DNA from: Siphonodentalium dalli
Taxonomy: Eukaryota; Mollusca; Scaphopoda; Gadilida; Siphonodentaliidae
Length of the DNA stretch: 64,000 nt
Assembly: GCA_032622095.1 (NCBI GenBank)
Contig: CP136069.1
Span: 8,014,036 to 8,078,035, forward strand
Reading direction: 5' to 3'
Position 1 is the first letter of the stretch; each line of letters starts with the position of its first letter. Below, in pieces: positions 60,201-63,923 of the stretch. The notes below the pieces were generated by a model, which saw nothing but the letters and a program-made list of their open reading frames with translations, was not told the origin of the DNA and ran no database searches. The position numbers were made by a program, and so were the translations under genes.

Positions 60201-61745
60201 CCTCTCGTTTCAGAAACTCAGTCGCCTCGGGAATACTTTTGGTGTATTTTGGCGTCAAGAAAGGGGATATCTGTCGGAAATCATTTTCTGTGAATTTAAA
60301 GACATAGTAGCATGTACCAAAACCTGCATGCGATATATTTCAGGAATTCTAAAGACTCATAAATTCACTATCAAACTCAACAAGTTGTCCTACTTCTGGT
60401 AATTAGCCATTGACTAAATGCGTTGACTTCAGCGCCCATGACGCATCACTGTGACATTACATAGGTTAATGGCCATAGGCGACACATTTATCTTACCAAA
60501 TTACAATAAATTACAGCAACGATTAATTAAAAGGATATGCTGTATTTTGTCCACTGACATAATAAATACGTTTCGGGACGCTTTGTGGTCGGATATGGTG
60601 TCATGTGAGGCTCAGCGAGATCAATATTAGGCTCGGCTTATGGCCTCGCCTAATATTGATCTCACTTCGCCTCACATGACACCATATCCGACCACTAAGC
60701 GTCCCGTAACTTATAATACATGACCTTACTCGTTTAATTTTTCTTTTCAGTGTTAGATAGGTTCCATTCTCTTCTGTCCCATCTAGGAAGTTCAACAAAG
60801 CCAGGTATGTATTAATTTCACTCAGATACGTTCCAATAAAAGTTTTGACTTAATAATTAAACCCTCCCTCTCCACAATTTTGTTTAGAAGGTATACTGAA
60901 AACAGCTTGTACATCTGTCAATGAGGTTTAATATTTGAACTTGCCCTGGGGTATTTACTACCATCAGAACCTGTGTACATGCAATTTTGCGACTGGTTGG
61001 ACTTATTTATGAAATATTTCCAAATTACATGATTTTGTTGCTCATAATTTTCGTAGTTCTGCCAATAAAATTGGCCAATCTCAGATTTTCCTACTCTCCT
61101 CTGAAGAATGTGTGAAATGGTTCATGTGTGTGGTTTAGTTACAGGTTACCGACAAACACAGTTCCCTGTCAATTGCCTTGTTATATTTTCAACTACAGTA
61201 ATGCTCTAATTAATCGACCTCTTAACCAAAGCAGAATTATGGGTAACTTTTCAGGATTTAGTCGGAAATATGGCTTGTTGCCATTCATCGGAAAGCTCTC
61301 CCCGAGAGCTTTCCGATGAATGGCAACAAGCCTTATTTCCGACTAAATCCTGAAAAGTTACCCATAATTCTGCTTTGGTTAAGAGGTCGATTAATTAGAG
61401 CATTACTGTATATATCTACTCCAATTTGCCTACTCCCAGATTTTCTGCCTCCTATCTGGCCTTGTTGTTGCCTTGTTGTTTTCTGCCTCCTATCTGGCCT
61501 TGTTAGATTTTCTGCCTTGTTGTTGCCTTGTTGTTTTCTGCCTCCTATCTGGCCTTGTTGTTTTCTGCCTCCTATCTGGCCTTGTTGTTTTCTGCCTCCT
61601 ATCTGGCCTTGTTATATTTTTATGTTTATCCACTTCAGGTTTGTTGGGTCCAGTTCCGATGCACTTCAATCCAACAACAAATCCGAACATGCAGCTTGGG
61701 TTGATGGCATTCCTAGCTCTCCACACAATGATCTCTAAAAATCAG
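14052..61745 (+). CDS. raver-like: raver-like ribonucleoprotein PTB-binding protein, eight exons, 3' end outside window
   Basis: Eight exons joined at GT/AG sites encode 432 residues in a single frame: 14052-14315, 28018-28090, 32818-33039, 51239-51489, 54027-54212, 56019-56157, 60751-60804, 61639-61745. Raver proteins are hnRNP-like cofactors of the splicing regulator PTB and, in vertebrates, bind vinculin and alpha-actinin. RRM1 covers about residues 74-145 (RNP2 ILVNNI; RNP1 degenerate, ALVTF, as in vertebrate raver). RRM2 covers 149-220 (VCVTQLP; RNP1 KGYGLVEYA). RRM3 covers about 243-320 (RNP2 CLLIDNLP; RNP1 MGYAIIEF). GLLGPVP at 397-403 fits the PTB-interacting motif [S/G][I/L]LGxxP. 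The exon order and the HSRC-x4-DNLP join match RAVER1/2. The ATG at 14052 has A at -3 and G at +4. The frame is open upstream without an ATG, so a further 5' exon is possible. Introns are unusually repeat-laden. The rest of the C-terminus lies beyond 64000. Confidence 0.88.
14631..14765. repeat. Left iterons gctaactgggaccttg
   Basis: Eight units of 16 bp with two short spacers (aagtcag, ctg), inverted relative to 24443-24556. Confidence 0.93.
14830..17800 (+). repeat. Three direct repeats of about 450 bp
   Basis: Units with 'gtgcactccgtggtcatccg', 'gacagtgcgggaggtgtgaa', 'ttgccgcagtattacttgcg' and 'aagacatattatgcactct' occur at about 15060-15379 plus 16635-16825, 16826-17275 and 17276-17800. 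The first is split by a 1255-bp insertion and the second lacks about 65 bp after 'ttgttgtcgcatttt'. A frame through 'RDSAGGVNNPRHQ' is open in two of the three, but I do not recognise it. Confidence 0.85.
15380..16634. mobile_element. 1255-bp insertion with CAGCCCT ends and 6-bp duplication
   Basis: Comparison with the two unsplit 450-bp units shows an insertion flanked by tatccg (15374-15379 and 16635-16640). The ends are cagccct and agggctg. Both subterminal regions carry several ctacggca/tgccgtag motifs. No coding region is supported inside. A short CAG-starting TIR would suit hAT, but the visible duplication is 6 bp, not 8, so the class is left open. Confidence 0.75.
18541..19249 (+). pseudogene. 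BEN-domain-like ORF, frame broken
   Basis: An open frame runs from at least TSVTTTTPDENN (about 18535) through ATG 18598 to 18978. It starts with a probable coiled coil (FALVRRELAAMEGDLSTGVS), then a Thr/Ser/Asp-rich linker, and DAKSPGNFALRVVQKLL. The continuation, LFEEDSQREYTYNGGGPSKK then LPAGVRSMVRSGVCYIYGPQ and IVDVVNEGLRRR, is in another frame (about 18965-19249). This order of hydrophobic helix, YNGGG-K, VRS-x-R and terminal NEGLRR is what I expect of BEN domains, which bind DNA or protein in chromatin factors. A frameshift near 18965 or an unseen intron separates the parts. It lies inside the 8.8-kb TIR element, so it may be a passenger or transposon gene. Confidence 0.55.
19260..20000. 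other. No gene recognised
   Basis: AT-rich intronic/transposon-internal sequence with two small 'cagtttaatt' repeats near 19480-19510. Nothing else supportable. Confidence 0.4.
20008..20121. mobile_element. Small inverted-repeat MITE, 114 bp
   Basis: The arms 'tctattttatatggaattta' and 'taaattacgtataaaataga' are inverted with two mismatches and continue into tcaaccgag/gaggttga. The centre is unpaired. No target duplication was identified. Confidence 0.55.
21690..22265. repeat. Tandem repeat, three units of about 205 bp
   Basis: Each unit contains 'gatttagcagtaccaaattt', 'aggggtatcgaccccactag' and 'gaaatatttgagtataca'. The units begin near 21700, 21905 and 22120. The last is truncated. Each includes a short palindrome, ggggtatcgacccc. 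Confidence 0.85.
22536..23430. repeat. Direct repeat pair and CGTG iterons near the right end of the 8.8-kb element
   Basis: 'gagaatatattttggactag' to 'gttcagccatgttcctccg' occurs at 22536-22680 and again at 23137-23260. Around and after both are many copies of cgtgttcaaacgtgatcag, especially 23320-23440. This resembles the left subterminal zone in inverted sense. Confidence 0.75.
23783..24047. mobile_element. 265-bp MITE with TA-flanked TIRs
   Basis: Inverted ends gtccaggcaca are bounded by TA on both sides, with a second inverted block aaatcggggaaagctgattt further in. A TA flank fits the Tc1/mariner group, but the element is too short to classify further. A G14 tract lies just outside, at 23689-23702. 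Confidence 0.65.
24060..24440. other. No gene recognised
   Basis: AT-rich sequence with two degenerate copies of 'tgtgaatgcc-at-ag-aacaatcactttatt' near 24135-24210. Confidence 0.4.
24443..24556. repeat. Right iterons aaggtcccagttagcc
   Basis: Seven units of 16-17 bp, the inverted counterpart of 14631-14765. They run directly into 'ccgcggtgtacatgccg' units that are shared with the outer right end at 26220-26340. Confidence 0.93.
24987..25443 (+). CDS. Proline-rich, coiled-coil ORF with five 14-residue repeats; unknown function
   Basis: The frame from ATG 24987 encodes METLPPLPPSPNPDAAEDYN and a Pro-rich segment up to an 18-base C tract (25110-25127). After the tract the sensible reading moves to another frame: APVEDGGTQHEKFMEEHQRY, then five copies of MKEQQEIAREYDKH and KEQQQQLKFLIQQ, with a stop at 25441. 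The repeat is rich in Glu, Gln, Lys and Arg and should form a coiled coil. The mononucleotide tract explains the frame change by slippage, so the copy is probably inactive, or the tract length varies between alleles. The product is not recognised. It lies within the split right arm of the 11.9-kb composite, where it could be a transposon gene. Confidence 0.45.
25189..25398 (+). repeat. Five identical 42-bp tandem repeats in the coiled-coil ORF
   Basis: Units start at 25189, 25231, 25273, 25315 and 25357, each encoding MKEQQEIAREYDKH, with a sixth partial unit. The near identity at the DNA level indicates recent expansion. Confidence 0.95.
25500..26210. other. No gene recognised
   Basis: Non-coding sequence between the coiled-coil ORF and the outer right TIR units. 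It has no clear repeat apart from a doubled 'tagcacatgtctat' near 25725-25750. Confidence 0.4.
26482..26978. mobile_element. Foldback element, about 497 bp
   Basis: Arms of about 230 bp with some mismatches begin tgccatgaatctctactctg and end with the inverted match at 26978. Paired inner landmarks are aacctgggaactttttgaag with cttcaaaaagttcccaggtt, and gtgaaggtcccaactctaaa with its inverse. No coding capacity and no target duplication seen. The arms contain AAGGTCCCA, the core of the iterons at 13.0, 14.6 and 24.5 kb. Confidence 0.85.
27361..27469. mobile_element. Palindromic MITE, aggtccccagagggtgaat family
   Basis: Inverted arms read tttgcagattgaggtcccca and, at the right, ctggggacctcattctgca, around a core 'accccgcacagcagg'. 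A short second copy is at 27689-27742. Other members lie at 53578-53702, 56396-56548, 58412-58527 and 62829-63085, with fragments at 45151-45203 and 53893-53920. Confidence 0.85.
28018..28090 (+). CDS. raver-like: raver exon 2: middle of RRM1
   Basis: 73 bp after tttttcag, encoding DVKTFLGYAGSNVLDVKLEP and SLSQ, ending in phase 1 at a consensus gtaagt donor. It matches the helix 1/strand 2 region of RAVER1 RRM1 (QEVHDLLSDYELKYCFVD). It is too short to stand out as an open frame on its own and is supported by phase compatibility on both sides. Confidence 0.8.
28534..29720. mobile_element. hAT-type non-autonomous element, 1187 bp, perfect 8-bp duplication
   Basis: gttatccc flanks both sides (28526-28533 and 29721-29728). 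The ends are caggcctcagc and gctgaggcctg. Near the left end are repeated gggagacttcagg units, and near the right gaaggcgacttcg/gcgaagtc units. No transposase frame is visible. An 8-bp duplication with CAG-starting short TIRs is typical of hAT. Confidence 0.88.
29725..30215 (+). repeat. Core repeats of the Helentron-like element
   Basis: Two full and one partial unit of about 150-160 bp, each with 'cttagaaa-at-ttttgcaaca', 'ttgtccgagcttttattcct' and a 'gtaccatgggaac' segment. They continue the unit interrupted at 28533. Confidence 0.8.
30233..30262. repeat. Poly-G tract, 30 bases
   Basis: Thirty consecutive G on the + strand immediately before the hAT target site. It probably derives from the terminal G-run of the host repeat and could form G-quadruplexes. 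Its length should be treated as approximate because such tracts are hard to sequence. Confidence 0.9.
30272..31143. mobile_element. hAT-type non-autonomous element, 872 bp, perfect 8-bp duplication
   Basis: atccttag flanks both sides (30264-30271 and 31144-31151). Ends tagagctgggac-r-gtta-y-g are inverted for at least 18 bp with two mismatches. Subterminal 'gtgaccggt' and 'ggttaaccgg' motifs recur on the right. No open frame of note. Confidence 0.92.
31180..31640. other. Intron 2 sequence, no feature recognised
   Basis: Ordinary AT-rich sequence between the Helentron-like repeat and the 55-bp array. Nothing supportable. Confidence 0.4.
31646..32142 (-). repeat. 55-bp tandem array, nine units
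   Basis: Unit starts fall at 31701, 31756, 31811, 31865, 31920, 31975, 32030, 32085 and 32140, a period of 55 with one 54. Each unit has 'gtgatgtgaaacactccggt' and 'gaccaaatagaaattgagaa'. A c-to-t change (ctctgg) marks three units. The array is the expanded end of the dispersed family whose 7.7 and 18.1 kb members carry a single unit. Confidence 0.95.
32143..32470 (-). repeat. Body of the 7.5 kb/17.9 kb repeat family, reversed
   Basis: Read on the minus strand, 'acatattatggacttgtttg', 'aatgtagcattctactaaca' and 'aaaacatcgtctgaactaca' match 17780-17960 in order. Confidence 0.8.
32543..32756. mobile_element. Palindromic pogo-like MITE just upstream of raver exon 3
   Basis: Almost perfect inverted arms of about 100 bp run caagtaatgctctaaataat ... 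to gcattactg, with TA on the right flank. Inner landmarks are 'aattatgggtaacttttcag' and its inverse. The CAGTAATGC-type end with TA duplication suits pogo/Tigger-like Tc1-mariner MITEs. Other members: 51642-51752 (half), 61196-61408 and 63102-63276. It ends 61 bp before the exon 3 acceptor. Confidence 0.85.
32818..33039 (+). CDS. raver-like: raver exon 3: end of RRM1 and first half of RRM2
   Basis: 222 bp between ttttttcag and gttagt, phase 1 to phase 1. It encodes ALVTFENGLEADDVVQSL (RRM1 RNP1 and helix 2), then MVCVTQLPLDFTDQEF (RRM2 RNP2 and helix 1) and HGTVTKCFMMCDEITG. It aligns closely with AFVTLLNGEQAEAAI and LLCVANLPPSLTQQQF of RAVER1. A palindromic MITE ends 61 bp upstream of the acceptor. 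Confidence 0.9.
33618..33684. repeat. 67-bp perfect hairpin, ccaatgcattctcttatata family
   Basis: ccaatgcattctcttatata through gcgag and its complement around a 'tcgaccataggtcg' centre. Family members also lie at about 55326-55392, 55424-55485, 55757-55890 and three at 63563-63923. Confidence 0.9.
33999..36584 (+). mobile_element. Helentron-like repeat, copy A
   Basis: It starts with palindrome tatgtttacccatac ... gtatggtaaacata, followed by gtccgtccgtctgtccgtct. Three units of about 150 bp carry 'gagttatggccctttttcga' and 'acttagaattcatgcatgct'. A long non-coding body follows, and the 3' end is hairpin gccgatc-gt-gatcggc (36561-36576) then ctctcgtt. Copies B and C end identically, so this is a defined terminus. 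Segment 34664-36120 matches 46680-48055. No Rep/helicase gene is present. Class assignment rests on architecture. Confidence 0.65.
36695..45052 (+). repeat. Satellite of 199 units of 42 bp in raver intron 3
   Basis: The unit is aattataaaagggcccgcc followed by atatcaactttacttcaaat and att. 8358 bp divide exactly into 199 units and the frame never shifts, so no indel has survived. Unit variants are few and recur: t-to-a giving 'aaatat', gcc-to-gtc, ggg-to-gag and att-to-aat. Because 42 is a multiple of three and the unit has no stop in this frame, an unbroken frame of 2820 codons runs from ATG 36596 to 45058, repeating NYKRARHINFTSNI. I do not call this a gene: most variants change the amino acid, a second frame is open except for two stops, and it lies inside an intron of raver on the same strand. 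Confidence 0.97.
45060..46480. other. Intron 3 between the satellite and repeat copy B, no gene
   Basis: Contains a fragment of the palindromic MITE family (45151-45203), an 'aaccctttcatgatgggagc' fragment shared with 51080 and 55710, a GT microsatellite (45359-45378), and two copies of 'gatttcgatgaaacttggta' (about 45409 and 45533). The rest is unremarkable AT-rich sequence. Confidence 0.6.
46485..49963 (+). mobile_element. Helentron-like repeat, copy B (apparently a dimer)
   Basis: 5' palindrome tatgtgtacccataccatgt ... and ctgtccgtctgtccgtctgt at 46485-46610. It matches copy A for about 1.4 kb, then has 'ggagttatggccctt' core units at 48270-48555. A second 5'-type start (tatgtgtacctatacc) at 49125 is followed by the shared 3' hairpin gccgatcgtgatcggc (49940-49955) and ctctcgtt. 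Two starts and one end suggest a head-to-tail dimer or one insertion inside another. No coding capacity is supported. Confidence 0.6.
50446..51010. repeat. Degenerate tandem repeat with caaggtcaaacgcccga motif
   Basis: Four to five units of about 120-130 bp contain 'tcatttcaaggtcaaacgc', 'gggatttcgatgaaacttgg' and 'cccgtgcgacatgaccttga'. Divergence rises towards the right. Related copies lie at 45409-45580. The short MCWLY- or MRPSR-type frames across such units are not genes. Confidence 0.8.
51239..51489 (+). CDS. raver-like: raver exon 4: end of RRM2 and start of RRM3
   Basis: 251 bp after ctttacag, ending in phase 0 at YCQ before gttaga. DSKGYGLVEYASKEEANTAK is a near-consensus RNP1 with helix 2. 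GRIHSRCLLIDNLPKSF opens RRM3 exactly as LHSRCLCVDRLPPGF does in RAVER1, and VASPIYCQ matches VHSPTFCQ. This exon gives the strongest family match. It follows the 18.2-kb intron that carries the satellite array. Confidence 0.92.
51642..51752. mobile_element. Half copy of the pogo-like palindromic MITE
   Basis: Only the right arm ('gagagctttcc-atgaatggc' through 'cataattct' to gcattactg) is present, 153 bp after the exon 4 donor. The loss of one arm removes the hairpin. Confidence 0.8.
51866..52780 (+). mobile_element. Repeat with gtcccccgaa ends and tandem core, intron 4
   Basis: The ends gtcccccgaaaaattttgga and, inverted, cctcctcgattcgggggac enclose about four units of 170 bp with 'cttgagcaatattcaacaga' and 'tggtccgatgatt-ttg-cgg'. 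The surrounding sequence (51755-51865 and 52870-52970) matches 33170-33390, suggesting insertion into a pre-existing repeat. Architecture resembles the Helentron-like copies, but the termini differ. Confidence 0.65.
53578..53702. mobile_element. Palindromic MITE, aggtccccagagggtgaat family
   Basis: Left arm 'gtctgacatttgcagaatga' to 'ggagggtgcagttagtga', right arm 'cactaaattcaccctctggg'. Some mismatches, so an older copy. Confidence 0.8.
54027..54212 (+). CDS. raver-like: raver exon 5: end of RRM3
   Basis: 62 codons after tttcag, phase 0 to phase 0, ending MCNP before gtaagt. MGYAIIEFRSSSEADKVQKE is RNP1 with helix 2 and LRLTYCVPGKSAVAIFNRI follows as LRVSFCAPGPPGRSMLAAL does in RAVER1. Confidence 0.9.
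54263..55305. repeat. Minisatellite in raver intron 5 with dimeric higher-order units
   Basis: Nine starts of aacccttccatgactggagc (or a close variant) lie at 54263, 54373, 54478, 54603, 54745, 54868, 55010, 55135 and 55278. After 54603 the spacing alternates about 142/123-125, so the real period is about 266 bp. Each unit holds 'gagcctcatacaggtggcag' and 'gaggggctccataagggtag', which are partly inverted relative to each other. The first unit starts 50 bp after the exon 5 donor. Confidence 0.93.
55326..55895. repeat. Cluster of 67-bp-type hairpins and aaccctttcatg fragments
   Basis: Hairpins with 'ccattcccttatatatgcga' or 'cattctcttatatatgcgag' and their inverses lie at 55326-55392, 55424-55485, 55757-55833 and, as a half, 55857-55890. 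Between them are 'gcagcattaaatatcctgtg' segments also seen at 45308 and 55490. Confidence 0.75.
56019..56157 (+). CDS. raver-like: raver exon 6: linker after RRM3
   Basis: 139 bp, phase 0 to phase 1, ending at gtaagt. It encodes VYGILQQPAEKVTQNAPPSL onward, rich in Ser and hydrophobics, in the place where raver proteins have PEPNILQLLNNL. Two in-frame acceptors are possible: aaaatag at 56018 and ttcttcag at 56036, 18 bp apart. The second has the better pyrimidine context, so the first six residues may be optional. Confidence 0.72.
56396..56548. mobile_element. 153-bp palindromic MITE with 6-bp target duplication
   Basis: Inverted ends acaagccttgaaatagtgtg are bounded by ctgtca at 56390-56395 and 56549-56554. 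The arms are about 70 bp and nearly perfect around 'taccccgcatagcgggcta'. This is the best-preserved member of the aggtccccagagggtgaat family and defines its ends. Confidence 0.88.
56735..57135 (+). mobile_element. tRNA-type SINE
   Basis: 'tccatggtccagtggttagc' with 'gcatcgcg' resembles a tRNA A-box half and 'aggtcgcagcctg' about 30 bp on may be a worn B box. The body has 'gatccttgagcaagtttgct' and 'tgaaatgggtacctg', phrases I associate with the conserved central region of invertebrate SINEs. The 3' end near 'cgcctaataaatgg' lacks a clear poly-A. The SINE family is not named because this is recognised by motif only. Confidence 0.7.
57140..58400. other. Intron 6, no gene recognised
   Basis: AT-rich sequence. 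The segment 57296-57345 ('atataaactattttaatctg', 'ataaagaatgacaaatta') matches 27300-27345, the flank of another MITE copy, so part of it is an older dispersed repeat. Nothing else supportable. Confidence 0.5.
58412..58527. mobile_element. Palindromic MITE, aggtccccagagggtgaat family
   Basis: 'aggttcccagagggtgaatt' and inverted 'aaattcaccttctggggacc' around 'ctagcccaccctgcgggatag'-type core, with the right flank 'caaggctt' kept. The left outer part is missing. Confidence 0.8.
58657..60209 (+). mobile_element. Helentron-like repeat, copy C
   Basis: Starts tatgtttacccataccatag with its palindromic partner and gtccgtctgtctgtccgtct. Three 'gagttatggccctttttcaa' core units (58800-59180) are followed by a body similar to copy B. 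It ends with hairpin gccgatcgtgatcggc (60186-60201) and ctctcgtt. A piece spanning the second start found in copy B is absent at about 59655. Confidence 0.68.
60574..60706. mobile_element. 133-bp foldback element upstream of raver exon 7
   Basis: The arms cgggacgctttgtggtcgga ... and their inverse ending gcgtcccg pair over about 60 bp, with one short mismatch region, around 'tcggcttatggcctc'. It ends 44 bp before the exon 7 acceptor. Confidence 0.85.
60751..60804 (+). CDS. raver-like: raver exon 7: 54-bp mini-exon
   Basis: Located between ttcttttcag and gtatgt, phase 1 to phase 1, encoding LDRFHSLLSHLGSSTKP with split Leu and Gly codons. It leads into the GLLG motif in the next exon, as NKPGLLG does in RAVER2. 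A foldback element ends 44 bp upstream of the acceptor. Confidence 0.8.
61196..61408. mobile_element. Palindromic pogo-like MITE with TA duplication
   Basis: cagtaatgctctaattaatc ... and its inverse ending gcattactg, bounded by TA on both sides (61194-61195 and 61409-61410). The arms are about 105 bp and almost perfect, so it is a young copy able to form a very stable hairpin. It lies 230 bp before exon 8. Confidence 0.9.
61439..61617. repeat. 29-bp minisatellite before raver exon 8
   Basis: Units of 'ttttctgcctcctatctggc' plus 'cttgttg', about five complete, with two 'cttgttgttgc' variants. It is pyrimidine-rich on the sense strand and ends about 20 bp before the acceptor. Confidence 0.92.
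61639..61745 (+). CDS. raver-like: raver exon 8: PTB-interacting motif
   Basis: 107 bp after cacttcag, ending in phase 0 at SKNQ before gtaaca. GLLGPVP, whose first Gly codon is split by intron 7, fits the raver PTB-binding motif. A Met/Asn-rich stretch (NPTTNPNMQLGLMAF) and a hydrophobic helix follow. A 29-bp minisatellite ends about 20 bp upstream and supplies most of the pyrimidine-rich context. Later exons are outside the window. Confidence 0.82.
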
Positions 61746-61749
61746 GTAA

Positions 61750-62828
61750 CATTAGTGCCCCGCGATTCATCAAATTGATATTTTGATTCTCGATTCAGTC
61801 TCCCGAATTGAATCGGATCATTTTTTTATTTTGTCATCACAGTTCACTTCGGTTCACAGTATGTGAACTACACTATGTTACTTTATTAGCCCCTAAACCT
61901 GGTCTCATATTTTAATAAGACTTGATTGTGATAATGAAATCGTTATTAATTTTTTTAACCCCAGCCATCTAGATCGTTTTTCCTTGCTAAAATGTGATTA
62001 CGTGATAAAAAGGATATCAAATTTGTCGCAATTCTATAAAAAAATTATTAACCTTGTCTCGCTAAAGCTTGCCTCGAATCTAATTTAGTGCACTATGTTA
62101 ATACATTTTGTATAGAATTGCGACTCATTGGAGATCCTCTTATATCATTGAAAAATCCATTACATATTTTCTTATCTGTCACAAGTGTGTAATTGCCAGG
62201 ATACTTGGTATTGCGCCAAGTAAATTACCGCGCGGATTAATACTATTTAGAAAAGCTGCGCTTGAAACTAATACTAGACATTGCAAATGATTGCTTTGTT
62301 CATTGAAGTTCAATTATTGTCCAACTTCGTTGCATTAACGAAAATAGGCACAAAAACAAAGAAGCAAATTAGGGGACTATATGTTTCGTCGCAAGGCAGA
62401 GTGTGCAATACTGTCATATACGATTGTGTAACGTATCAGCCAACGCCGTGCATGCATGCATTCTACATACATTTTTCAGTCTCCTTTTAAATATTTTGAT
62501 TTGTTAAAAAGTCATAAGGCTCTAGTTTTTTTCATGTGATATACAAGATCTTCAACTAGTTATGTTGGGATGTAAGATTGTATGAAACTCGTTTGATAAA
62601 TTGACCTCGTTGGAGTTGGAGATCCTCTTTATCTTCTCATTGATTTATCATCTACCAAATCATACAAATAAAACACCATAATTATGATCAATGAATTTTG
62701 TTGTAGATTGGAAAAATCTGCAATGTTGCTCTATCAAAGTGAACGTACAACCTTTTAATTTGACGTCAAACACAGTCATTGACTCAAAATCACTTGTGAT
62801 GATCTCTCATCCAAATAAGCACAGATGG
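61750..62828. other. Start of intron 8, no further exon recognised
   Basis: No open frame bounded by plausible splice sites continues the raver C-terminus. The two frames of 60-69 codons at 62108-62490 show no match. AT-rich. Confidence 0.5.
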
Positions 62829-63085
62829 CCTTGCCTTGAAATAGGGTGTCTGTCATTTGCAGAATGAGGTCCCCAGAGGGTGAATTTAGTGATTCTACCC
62901 CGCATAGCGGGCTAGCATCACCAAATTCACCTTCTGGGAACCTCATTCTGCTGAGGTGTAAGCAGAATGAGGTCCCCAGTGGATGAATTTGGTGATGCTA
63001 GCCCGCTATGCGGGGTAGCATAACTAAATTCACCCTCTGGGGACCTCATTCTGCAAATGACAGACACCCTATTTCAAGGCTTGCA
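62829..63085. mobile_element. Double palindromic MITE (two copies head to head)
   Basis: Outer arms 'ccttgaaatagggtgtctgt' and inverse flank two complete inner palindromes, one with core 'accccgcatagcgggcta' and one with the same core inverted, joined at 'ctgaggtgtaagcag'. This is either one insertion into another or a duplicated palindrome. Confidence 0.85.
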
Positions 63086-63101
63086 GATGGCCTTGGTTGT
63101 A

Positions 63102-63276
63102 CAGTAATGCCATAAATAATCGACTCCTTAACCACAGTAGAATTATGGGTAACTTTTCAGGATTTAGTCCGAAATATGGCTTGATGAATGGCAACAAGCC
63201 ATATTTTCGACTAAATCCTGAAAAGTTACCCATAATTCTGCTGTGGTTAAGGTGTCGATTATTTAGGGCATTACTG
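63102..63276. mobile_element. Palindromic pogo-like MITE, shortened centre
   Basis: cagtaatgccataaataatc with inverse ending gcattactg, TA on both sides (63100-63101 and 63277-63278). It lacks about 40 bp of the centre present in 61196-61408. Confidence 0.88.
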
Positions 63277-63562
63277 TAGGTTTTAATTTAGAAATGAAAG
63301 TTACCAAATTATGAATTTCCTCAAGAATATACTAGTTTTATAGTATAATGATAGTATGAGTACGTTGTTATCCACAAATCACACTTTTTGTGAGCTGATC
63401 ATTTGTTTATAACCCTTTACCCAACAAACCGGCCAAAACCGGCCAAATAAAGCTTCAACAGCCTAAAATAACTTCGGTCTGTCTCAATAGAACCATACAA
63501 ATATGGATATCATTGGAACCGGCTCCTTGACCACATTGTGATAGTTACAGTTATGCCCTGTG

Positions 63563-63923
63563 CCAATGCATTCTCTTATATATGCGAGTCGACCATAGGT
63601 CGCCTCGCATATATAAGAGAATGCATTGGCCTAAAAAAAATCTTTTTTTAACACTTTACCATTTTTTCTTACATTCTTTAACAATTTTATAATTTTTAAT
63701 GTGTTAAGCCAATGCATTCTCTTATATATGCGAGTCGACCATAGGTCGCCTCGCATATATAAGAGAATGCATTGGCCTAAAAAAAATCTTTTTTTAACAC
63801 TTTTTACCATTTTTTCTTACATTCTTTAACAATTTTATAATTTTTAATGTGTTAAGCCAATGCATTCTCTTATATATGCGAGGCGACCTATGGTCGACTC
63901 ACATATATAAGAGAATGCATTGG
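63563..63923. repeat. Three 67-bp perfect hairpins in tandem
   Basis: Hairpins at 63563-63629, 63709-63775 and 63857-63923 are separated by nearly identical 80-bp spacers ('tttttaacactttaccatt', 'tcttacattctttaacaatt'). The first two are in one orientation; the third has the centre inverted ('gcgacctatggtcgac'). All keep full complementarity. Confidence 0.93.

Noticed and set aside
62108-62490. Further raver exons after 61745
   Set aside because: The short frames have no raver-like sequence and no supporting acceptor/donor pair in the right phase.
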